Position numbers and translations under genes: made by a program. A stretch of 12,573 nt of DNA. It comes from JANMDR01 sp031409495 (GTDB lineage: Bacteria; Pseudomonadota; Gammaproteobacteria; Burkholderiales; Usitatibacteraceae). Of the stretch, positions 7,196 to 12,573 are shown piece by piece (the first letter of the stretch is position 1; every line of letters starts with the position of its first letter). The notes under the pieces were generated by a model. That model saw only the letters and a list, made by a program, of their open reading frames with translations. It did not search any database and had not been told where the DNA came from. The DNA lies in the NCBI GenBank assembly GCA_031409495.1, contig JANNXI010000267.1, forward strand, positions 1-12,573. The letters are read 5' to 3'.

Positions 7196-8998
7196 ATGAG
7201 TGATTATAACGCCCCCGTCAAAGACATGACCTTTTTACTTAAGCATGTTATCGGCTTAGATCAAGTCGCCAAACTACCTGGCTGCGAAGAAGTAACAGAC
7301 GATTTAGTCGATTCTATTTTTGATGAAGCCAGCAAGTTTGCTAAAGATATTTTGGCACCACTCAACATCATCGGCGATAAAAACGGCGCAAAGTGGGCCA
7401 ATAATGCCGTAACCACCACACCAGGTTTTAAAGAAGCGTATTGGAAATTTACCGAAGCGGGCTGGAACCAATTAGCGTCGCCAGTTGAATTTGGCGGCCA
7501 AGGCTTACCGCACCTAGTTGATACCGCCACGAATGAAATGTGGGGCAGCGCCAATATGGCGTTTAAGCTGTGCCCATTGCTCACGCACGGTGCGTTGGCC
7601 GCGTTGGAAGAACACGGCTCAGCGGATTTACGCGCTAAATTTATGCCAAATATGGTCGCTGGCAAATGGACCGGCACCATGAATTTAACCGAGCCACAAG
7701 CGGGTTCTGACCTAGCGCTGGTGCGTAGTAAAGCGATTCCGCAGGCCGACGGCACGTATAAAATTACCGGCCAAAAAATATTTATTACCTATGGCGAACA
7801 CGATTACACCGAAAACATCATTCATTTGGTGTTAGCGCGGATCGAAGGTGCACCCGAAGGCGTAAAAGGTATTTCGCTTTTTGTTGTACCAAAAGTAAAT
7901 GTAAATGCGGATGGCTCGTTGGGTGAGCGCAATGACGTTAAATGCGTATCTATTGAACACAAAATGGGCATCCATGCCAGCCCGACTTGCGTAATGGTAT
8001 TTGGCGATGCAGGCGGCGCGACAGGTTATGTTGTGGGTGAGCCAAACCGTGGTTTGGAATACATGTTCGTAATGATGAACGCCGCACGTTTAGGTGTGGG
8101 CTTAGAGGGTGTTTCAACGGCAGAGCGCTCGTACCAGCACGCGCTAGTTTGGGCACGTGAACGGATCCAAGGTCGCCCCGTTACGCCAATGCCAGGCAAC
8201 CCAAAATCAGTTGCCATTATTCATCACCCGGATGTAAAGCGTATGTTGCTCACAATGCGCGCCTACGCAGAATGCACACGCGCATTGTGTTATTGGACCG
8301 CTGCGTGTTTGGATATTGCCGAGCGTTCAACAGATGTTGCTGCGAAGAGGCTGAATCAAGCTCTAGTTGATTTGATGATTCCGGTCGTCAAAGGCTTCAG
8401 TACAGAAGTTGGCATTGATGTTGCGTCACTCGGCGTACAAGTTCACGGTGGTATGGGCTTTATTGAAGAAACGGGTGCTGCGCAATACCTTCGAGATGCC
8501 CGTATTTCAACCATCTACGAAGGCACCACCGGTATTCAAGCCAATGACTTAGTAGGCCGCAAAGTAGGGCGCGAACAAGGTCAAACAGCTTTCGCGCTGT
8601 TAGCAGAAATGGCAAAACTATCGCCAGTGCTTGAAGCATCAAGTGATGTCAATCTAAAAGCACTTGGTAAATCATTAAGTCTTGGCATTGCGGAAGCCAA
8701 ACGCGCGACCGACTGGATTGTAGCCACGTTCCCAACTGACCAAGCCAGCGTGTTTGCGGGCGCAGTACCGTATTTGCACCTAATGGGCACCGTCACTGGC
8801 GGCTGGATGATGGCACGCGGCGCGTTAATTGCAGCCAAGCAATTAGCCGCAAACGAAGGTGATGCTCAGTTCCTAAAAACTAAAATCATCACCGCACGTT
8901 TTTATGGCGATCACATCATGACTAAGGCAGGTGGCTTTGCCGATGCGCTGATTATGGGTGGTTCCAGTGTGGCGCAAATGGAAGAAGCGATGTTTTAA
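7196..8998 (+). CDS. Acyl-CoA dehydrogenase with C-terminal extension (FadE/DmdC-type), 600 aa
   Basis: This FAD-dependent enzyme oxidises an acyl-CoA to the trans-2-enoyl-CoA and reduces EtfAB. Domains in order: a short N-terminal extension (YNAPVKDMTFLLKHVIGL, about 3-35), the helical N domain (about 40-155), the beta middle domain with MNLTEPQAGSDL (162-173), and the C-terminal helical domain with VQVHGGMGFIEETGAAQYLR. The motif ISTIYEGTTGIQ places the catalytic Glu at residue 442. The last 130 residues match the extra domain found in about 600-residue members such as DmdC (3-methylmercaptopropionyl-CoA dehydrogenase). Chain-length specificity cannot be read from sequence; medium- or short-chain fatty acids are likely and a DMSP-type substrate is possible but unsupported. 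AGGA at 7185-7188 precedes ATG 7196. It is the last gene of the etf operon, followed by a strong terminator. Confidence 0.93.
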   Translation: MSDYNAPVKDMTFLLKHVIGLDQVAKLPGCEEVTDDLVDSIFDEASKFAKDILAPLNIIGDKNGAKWANNAVTTTPGFKEAYWKFTEAGWNQLASPVEFGGQGLPHLVDTATNEMWGSANMAFKLCPLLTHGALAALEEHGSADLRAKFMPNMVAGKWTGTMNLTEPQAGSDLALVRSKAIPQADGTYKITGQKIFITYGEHDYTENIIHLVLARIEGAPEGVKGISLFVVPKVNVNADGSLGERNDVKCVSIEHKMGIHASPTCVMVFGDAGGATGYVVGEPNRGLEYMFVMMNAARLGVGLEGVSTAERSYQHALVWARERIQGRPVTPMPGNPKSVAIIHHPDVKRMLLTMRAYAECTRALCYWTAACLDIAERSTDVAAKRLNQALVDLMIPVVKGFSTEVGIDVASLGVQVHGGMGFIEETGAAQYLRDARISTIYEGTTGIQANDLVGRKVGREQGQTAFALLAEMAKLSPVLEASSDVNLKALGKSLSLGIAEAKRATDWIVATFPTDQASVFAGAVPYLHLMGTVTGGWMMARGALIAAKQLAANEGDAQFLKTKIITARFYGDHIMTKAGGFADALIMGGSSVAQMEEAMF

Positions 8999-9021
8999 GC
9001 GGTAGATTTTTTGATTGATGG

Positions 9022-9067
9022 ATGCCTGAAGATGGCCTATTTTAGGTCTTCTTCAGGCATTTTTTAT
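9022..9067 (+). terminator. Rho-independent terminator made from dispersed palindrome copy 4
   Basis: The left arm ATGCCTGAAGATGGCCTA and right arm TAGGTCTTCTTCAGGCAT pair over 18 positions with one mismatch and one G-T wobble, around a TTT loop. The right arm runs straight into TTTTTTATT. The hairpin begins 24 bases after the acyl-CoA dehydrogenase stop, so it should end the etfB-etfA-acd transcript. It is the longest copy of the repeat family, with ATGCC/GGCAT outside the shared core. Confidence 0.85.
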
Positions 9068-9117
9068 TGCGGAGCATTCCGGATTTGTGTGCTTCAAAGC
9101 AAAAGTCGGCGTCTGTT

Positions 9118-9186
9118 GCGTACGGTGGCCTTAACGAAACACTCGACTTTTTCTAACTATTTCAATGCCAAGCTGAGGCCGTACGC
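9118..9186. other. Inverted repeat upstream of the glycosyltransferase gene
   Basis: GCGTACGG (9118-9125) and CCGTACGC (9179-9186) form an 8-bp inverted repeat 53 bases apart, just before the TPR-glycosyltransferase gene. It could be a regulator site or a leader structure, or chance. Confidence 0.25.
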
Positions 9187-9191
9187 GCGAA

Positions 9192-9197
9192 TATAAT
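9192..9197 (+). promoter_or_regulatory. TATAAT box 5 bases before the TPR-glycosyltransferase start
   Basis: A perfect -10-like TATAAT ends 5 bases before ATG 9203, and no Shine-Dalgarno precedes that ATG. If used, transcription would start at or inside the start codon and give a leaderless mRNA. No matching -35 is seen at 17 bases, so chance is equally possible. Confidence 0.25.
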
Positions 9198-9202
9198 GAC
9201 GA

Positions 9203-11458
9203 ATGTCTAAAAATTTAATCGACGTAGCCGCCCTTCAAGCCGCCTTAGCTTCCGCGCGCGCGTTAGCTGTCGCAAAACAATTCGCCCAAGCCCAGCACCA
9301 ACTGGCGCAGATCGTTTCCACCGCCCCACAGTTCGCGCCTGCGTGGGCAACGCTTGCAGCTGTGTGTGCTTCGCAGCACAAATGGGCGAAAGGACAGGCA
9401 GCGGCATTGCGGGCTTGCGACTTGGAGCCGCTGAACGCGGATATTTTGATGCTTTGTGCGACGCTGCATTTGCAAACCAAAAATCTTAGTGTCGCTGCCG
9501 ATTGTTTGACCCGCGCTATCGTTGTTAGGCCTAATTTTTTTCAGGCGCATAATCAATTGGGTACAGTGTTGTTGGAGCTTGGCGGTGAACTCGCGCAGGC
9601 GCAGCATCATTTTGAAAGGGCCATTCAGATTGAACCGCGCTATGTGTTATCGCGCCTCAATTTAGGGATTTTGCATCGCAAAATGGGCGCGTGGTTGCAG
9701 GCTAAAGCGTGTTTTGAAGCGGTGCTGAGTGCCGAGCCACAAGCGGTGGCAGCAAGCTTTAACTTAGGTGCTGTTGAACTGGCTTTGGGAAACGCCGCGA
9801 CCGCCTTGCAACACCTGCAAACGGCACTGGCGCTGAACGAAAATTTAGCCGAAGCACATGCTTTGGTGGGGCAGATACATCGGCAGAACGGCGATTTAGA
9901 TAAGTCGAAGAAGGCCTATTTTAGGGCATCTTCACTCGATGAGTCGAGCGTGAATTATTGCTTGGATGCAGGTGATGTGCTGCTTGAATTAGGAGACGAT
10001 ACCGGCGCGCAGGCCATGTTTGCGCAAGCGCTGAGCATTGATGCAAATAGTCTGGCGGCGGCGTTGCGACAACAGTTGCATGCGCCTGCGTGTGTTGGTT
10101 CAATGGCTGAAATTTCTGCAATCCGCGACTGTTTTGAGCAGGGTTTAACGGAGCTCGAATCCAAGGTCACCCAATTTGCAAGCATTCCCACACCACAGCT
10201 TTGCGATGCACTGTATTGGTCTTACTTCTATTTGGCGTATCAAGGTGAAAACGATAAGGCGCTGTCGCAGCGTTACGCTGCATTTTCTGCTTCTTTGTTA
10301 CGCGGTGCTTTACCTCAGTTTTTTCAACCCATGCCGAAGCGAGTTTGCGATGATGGCGCACGGATTCGCGTCGGATTCATCAGCCGACAGTTTTATCACG
10401 CGCCCGTGGGGCTTTATTTTGGCAGCTGGATTACAGATTTAGACCGCACTAAGTTTCACGTAACGGTTTACTACACGAACCATTTTAGCGATGCAGTATC
10501 GGCAAAAATAGCGGCAAGTGCAGATAAATTTATCCAAGGTTCACCACCGCTGGCAACTCTCGCTGCGAACATCAAGGCTGACGCGCTTGATGTTTTGGTT
10601 TACCCAGAACTCGGTATGGACCCGAAGCTGTTTGCCTTGGCTGCGATGCGATTAGCCCCTACGCAATGCATGGCATGGGGGCATCCGGTAACTTCTGGCC
10701 ATGCCAATATTGATGCGTTTATTTCTTGTGCCGATATGGAGCCCGCCGACGCTGCATCGCACTATAACGAAGCGCTGTTACTGTTGCCCGGCATCGGCAC
10801 CAACTACCCCGCACCGCAAATTGAGAACACCGCGATACGGCTGAAAACTCGCGTAGATTATGGCATTCCGAACGATCGTGTTTGTGCGCTGTGCCCACAG
10901 TCATTGTTTAAAATTCACCCCGATTGCGACGCTTTGTTGGCGCGAGTATTGGCTGAAAATCAGAATTTACAGTTAGTGATGTTCGCGGGTCGCAGCGCAC
11001 ACCAACAACGCATCGTGCTGGCGCGCATCGGGCGTGCGTGCGAAGCTTGGGGGCTAGATTTCGCAGCTCGCGTCACAGTGCTACAAAATCAAGGTATTGA
11101 CGACTATCGACGCATCAACCAGCTGTGCGATTTTATGCTCGACACACTGCACTGGTCCGGCGGCAACACGAGTTTGGACGCGTTGGGAATGGGGCTACCG
11201 ATTGTGACTTTGCCGGGCAAGTTTATGCGCGGGCGGCAAACCATGGCGATGCTTAAGCAACTCAGTTTGAACGAGTTGATCGCGCAGGATCAAAATGAAT
11301 TTGCCATCGTGGTGCAACGGCTGTGTAGCCATGAGGCTTGGCGGCTTGAATTGCGATCTCGATTAGCGTCATCAGCGCCGCAGCTTTTTTCTAACAAGCG
11401 ACCGATGGAGGCGTTAGCGGCGTACTTTGAGACGATGGCGGGTAGGAATATGAGCTGA
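9203..11458 (+). CDS. TPR-GT41 glycosyltransferase (OGT/SPINDLY family), 751 aa
   Basis: The N-terminal part is eight tetratricopeptide repeats (about residues 11-44, 45-78, 79-112, 113-147, 148-181, 182-215, 216-249, 250-283), all of 34 residues except the fourth (35). After a linker comes a GT41-type glycosyltransferase region. It starts IRVGFISRQFYHAPVG (about 388), continues LDVLVYPELGMDPKLFALAA and QCMAWGHPVTSGH (488-500), then SLFKIHPD (567-574), where the Lys is a candidate donor-phosphate contact. It ends with the nucleotide-sugar motif LDTLHWSGGNTSLDALGMGL (about 646-665) and GRQTMAML. The family transfers sugar from a nucleotide sugar (often UDP-GlcNAc) to protein; the acceptor here is unknown. 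Cytoplasmic; no signal peptide. No Shine-Dalgarno is seen. Two copies of the dispersed palindrome touch this gene: one encodes residues 235-244 in TPR 7 and another supplies the stop codon. Confidence 0.85.
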   Translation: MSKNLIDVAALQAALASARALAVAKQFAQAQHQLAQIVSTAPQFAPAWATLAAVCASQHKWAKGQAAALRACDLEPLNADILMLCATLHLQTKNLSVAADCLTRAIVVRPNFFQAHNQLGTVLLELGGELAQAQHHFERAIQIEPRYVLSRLNLGILHRKMGAWLQAKACFEAVLSAEPQAVAASFNLGAVELALGNAATALQHLQTALALNENLAEAHALVGQIHRQNGDLDKSKKAYFRASSLDESSVNYCLDAGDVLLELGDDTGAQAMFAQALSIDANSLAAALRQQLHAPACVGSMAEISAIRDCFEQGLTELESKVTQFASIPTPQLCDALYWSYFYLAYQGENDKALSQRYAAFSASLLRGALPQFFQPMPKRVCDDGARIRVGFISRQFYHAPVGLYFGSWITDLDRTKFHVTVYYTNHFSDAVSAKIAASADKFIQGSPPLATLAANIKADALDVLVYPELGMDPKLFALAAMRLAPTQCMAWGHPVTSGHANIDAFISCADMEPADAASHYNEALLLLPGIGTNYPAPQIENTAIRLKTRVDYGIPNDRVCALCPQSLFKIHPDCDALLARVLAENQNLQLVMFAGRSAHQQRIVLARIGRACEAWGLDFAARVTVLQNQGIDDYRRINQLCDFMLDTLHWSGGNTSLDALGMGLPIVTLPGKFMRGRQTMAMLKQLSLNELIAQDQNEFAIVVQRLCSHEAWRLELRSRLASSAPQLFSNKRPMEALAAYFETMAGRNMS
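9905..9934 (+). repeat. Dispersed palindrome, copy 3, inside the TPR coding sequence
   Basis: Twenty-six of 27 bases from 9907 to 9933 match the repeat core: left arm GAAGAAGGCCTA, TTT loop, right arm TAGGGCATCTTC. It is read in frame as SKKAYFRASS, which forms helix B of TPR 7 (residues 235-244). Of the three plus-strand frames through the core, one contains a TAG; the frame used is open. Confidence 0.9.
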
Positions 11459-11490
11459 AGATAGCCTATTTTAGGGCATCTTCAGGCATA
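11454..11490. repeat. Dispersed palindrome, copy 5, between convergent genes
   Basis: The left arm GCTGAAGATAGCCTA and right arm TAGGGCATCTTCAGGC pair with a two-base internal mismatch around a TTT loop. The TGA at 11456-11458 is the stop codon of the glycosyltransferase gene, so the repeat overlaps its end. It lies 25 bases beyond the stop of the opposing DsrE-family gene and may terminate both transcripts, although no T-run follows on either strand. Confidence 0.8.
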
Positions 11491-11514
11491 TGCTAAACCC
11501 CGTAAAACCGACTT

Positions 11515-11943
11515 TCACGGCTTAATATAAGCAAATTTTTCTCGACTTTGCAGTTGCGTGATGCGTACTACACCGGATGGCATGAAGCTGGCTTCGAGAA
11601 GAAATTTATCGCGTTTTAGGTTCCGGTTTTTCAGCGTGATCTCGCATATTTCGAATTGGACGCCGCGTGATTTCAGAGCGCTCACTAATGCCGCGTAGTC
11701 GATCTCTGGGTTTTTCGCGTCTTTGGCACCTTCTATCAAAAAATCGACGCCATTGGCGTGGGTGACAACCACAATTTTTGTATCTGGAGCGACATCCAAA
11801 TGGTTCCGAATATTGCGCAACCCTTTGGTGGCTTGGGTAGCGGCATCGTCTATGTGATAAACCACTTTGTCTTCCGCAAACGCTGCGCTCGCGAAGCTTA
11901 AGCAGATGATGAGTGCCATAACAAATTGCTGGATTGGGCGCAT
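11515..11943 (-). CDS. Secreted DsrE-family protein, 142 aa
   Basis: The N-terminus has a clear Sec signal peptide: MRPIQQF, a hydrophobic core VMALIICLSFASA, and a probable cleavage after AFA (residue 23). The mature part of about 119 residues has the DsrE/DsrF-like alpha/beta pattern: KVVYHIDD at the start, KIVVVTHANGVDFLIEGAKD in the middle, then LKSRGVQFEICEITLKNRNL with a single Cys at residue 100, the place where this family often has a conserved Cys, and a final GVVRITQLQSREKFAYI. Periplasmic members of this group are widespread in betaproteobacteria, but their role is unclear; a sulfur-carrier or redox role would rest on the lone Cys and is inference. The gene is single, convergent with the glycosyltransferase gene, and shares a repeat hairpin with it. 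I recall no standard symbol for it. Confidence 0.82.
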   Translation of the reverse strand: MRPIQQFVMALIICLSFASAAFAEDKVVYHIDDAATQATKGLRNIRNHLDVAPDTKIVVVTHANGVDFLIEGAKDAKNPEIDYAALVSALKSRGVQFEICEITLKNRNLKRDKFLLEASFMPSGVVRITQLQSREKFAYIKP

Positions 11944-12277
11944 GGTGCCTTCGGTGTAGGTTAAATTAGGTGGCTAGCTTAACGGTTTTTGTCGGTTTTG
12001 AATGTGTAATTGCGCCGCTACCGTAGTTTTATTGCTTGATACCGCATTTTGGGTGAATTAAAGCTGCATAAAAGGTCGATTATGGCTGTCAGGTTTGCGC
12101 ATGAGGGGCAAAAAGGCATTAAAATCATGGTCTCGATGATGTGGATTTATTTTTGCAGTTGCTGGTTTATCCTTAAAAACGGCTCGGCAAACGATAAATT
12201 AAATTAAAACCCATAACATCACACGGCGCCGCACTTCTCGCACGGTCAGTTCCTCAAAGCTCGCTAGGTAAATAATC
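11944..12277. other. Intergenic leader upstream of sdhC
   Basis: These 334 bases lie between divergent genes and should hold the promoters for the minus-strand DsrE-family gene and for the sdh operon. AT-rich blocks occur (12171-12180 and 12195-12210), but I could not assign paired -35 and -10 hexamers with confidence. TTGCAG at 12153-12158 followed by TAAAAA at 12174-12179 is the best pair, with a short 15-base spacer. A small ORF at 12082-12207 overlaps this stretch. Confidence 0.4.
12082..12207 (+). CDS. Possible 41-aa small membrane peptide upstream of sdhC
   Basis: An ATG at 12082 has AAAGG six bases upstream, which is good Shine-Dalgarno spacing. The peptide begins MAVRFAHEGQKGIK, continues with a hydrophobic run IMVSMMWIYFCSCWFIL that could span the membrane, and ends KNGSANDKLN. 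It ends 70 bases before sdhC. I know of no family. It may be a small protein, a regulatory leader ORF, or chance in AT-rich leader DNA. Confidence 0.22.
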   Translation: MAVRFAHEGQKGIKIMVSMMWIYFCSCWFILKNGSANDKLN

Positions 12278-12573
12278 ATGTCCACAGCTAAAGCAATCGT
12301 TAAAAAACCCCGCCCAAAGTATTACGACTTGAACCTGATGAACTTGCCTTTGGCTGGCTTAGTTTCCATCTTTCACCGAATCACCGGCATCGTGTTGTTT
12401 TTGTTTTTTATTCCCGCGGCCCTCTACATCACGCAAAGCTCGCTCTCTTCCGAGTTCAATTTCCAATACTGGAAGTCAATCTTTGCCCACCCGATCGTTA
12501 AGCTGATTATCATTGGGTTTATTTGGGCCTACGTGCACCATTTTTGCGCGGGTATTCGTTACTTAGTGATGGA
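12278..12573 (+). CDS. sdhC: Succinate dehydrogenase cytochrome b556 subunit, N-terminal 98 aa
   Basis: SdhC is one of two membrane anchors of succinate dehydrogenase (complex II); with SdhD it binds haem b and ubiquinone. The visible part starts MSTAKAIVKKPRPKYYDLNL, as betaproteobacterial SdhC proteins do, and carries the signature SIFHRITGI (residues 30-38) at the head of the first membrane helix. A second helix (HPIVKLIIIGFIWAYV) leads to HHFCAGIRYLVMD, where the second His (residue 88) aligns with the haem ligand His84 of E. coli SdhC and Tyr replaces the later His of HMMMD-type sequences. AGG at 12266-12268 serves as ribosome-binding site. The gene runs past the window end; sdhD, sdhA and sdhB are expected downstream. 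Confidence 0.94.
   Translation, partial: MSTAKAIVKKPRPKYYDLNLMNLPLAGLVSIFHRITGIVLFLFFIPAALYITQSSLSSEFNFQYWKSIFAHPIVKLIIIGFIWAYVHHFCAGIRYLVM

Noticed and set aside
9018..9030. Resemblance of TGCCTGAA in copy 4 to Neisseriaceae DNA uptake sequence dialects, which also occur in terminators.
   Set aside because: The outer TGCC is not kept in copies 1, 2 and 3, so the conserved part of the family is the inner core and not an uptake-like word. A genome count would be needed to revive the idea.
9011..9196. A 61-codon plus-strand open frame after the acyl-CoA dehydrogenase gene, containing LKMAYFRSSSG.
   Set aside because: It runs through the terminator hairpin; the AYFR peptide is simply the palindrome read in its open frame. 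A similar peptide (YYRASS) appears in a frame over copy 1 for the same reason.
11500..11520. Short hairpin CCGTAAAA/TTTCACGG over the end of the DsrE-family gene as its terminator.
   Set aside because: The stem has a mismatch, overlaps the stop codon, and is not followed by a T-run on the minus strand; copy 5 of the repeat is the better candidate.
1..12573. CRISPR array, tRNA, rRNA or complete insertion sequence.
   Set aside because: I saw no regularly spaced direct repeats, no cloverleaf-like segment, no rRNA-like segment and no intact transposase on either strand.

Overview
The window looks like chromosomal DNA of a betaproteobacterium of moderate GC. This is an inference from three things: the gene order etfB-etfA-acyl-CoA dehydrogenase, which is common in Burkholderiales-type genomes; an SdhC with the HHFCAGIRY form of the haem-ligand helix; and the general protein style. 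No rRNA, tRNA, CRISPR array or complete insertion sequence was found.

Layout. Positions 1-3057 hold the end of a plus-strand operon: the C-terminus of a DUF4132 (YehI/MolR-like) protein and a complete DUF5682 (YehM-like) protein. Relatives of both sit together in the E. coli yeh cluster with a MoxR-type AAA ATPase, a VWA protein and a SWIM protein. None of those three lies downstream here, so any such partners must be upstream of the window or elsewhere. Positions 3058-3728 hold no convincing gene, only short open segments that may be gene debris. A minus-strand membrane-bound 'metal-dependent hydrolase' (PF04307/YdjM type) fills 3729-4736. A 575-base gap follows, with a perfect hairpin, a weak attC-like fold and the probable etfB promoter. 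Positions 5312-8998 are a fatty-acid or branched-chain acyl-CoA oxidation operon: etfB, etfA and a 600-residue acyl-CoA dehydrogenase. The dehydrogenase would reduce the EtfAB flavoprotein, which passes electrons towards the quinone pool. A strong hairpin terminator closes this operon. Positions 9203-11458 encode a protein with eight TPRs and a GT41 (OGT/SPINDLY-type) glycosyltransferase domain. A convergent gene (11515-11943, minus) encodes a secreted DsrE-family protein. After a 334-base leader, sdhC begins at 12278 and runs off the window; it is probably the first gene of a succinate dehydrogenase operon.

The most notable signal is a dispersed palindromic repeat. Its arms are TGAAGATGCCCTA and TAGGGCATCTTCA around a TTT or TTA loop. 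Five copies occur, at about 3234, 4921, 9022, 9905 and 11454. One is the terminator of the acyl-CoA dehydrogenase operon. One has paired changes in both arms that keep the stem perfect. One supplies the stop codon of the glycosyltransferase gene. One lies inside that same gene, read in frame as helix B of the seventh TPR without disturbing the 34-residue period. This looks like a small mobile or REP-like hairpin family, acting as a terminator in one place and as coding sequence in another.
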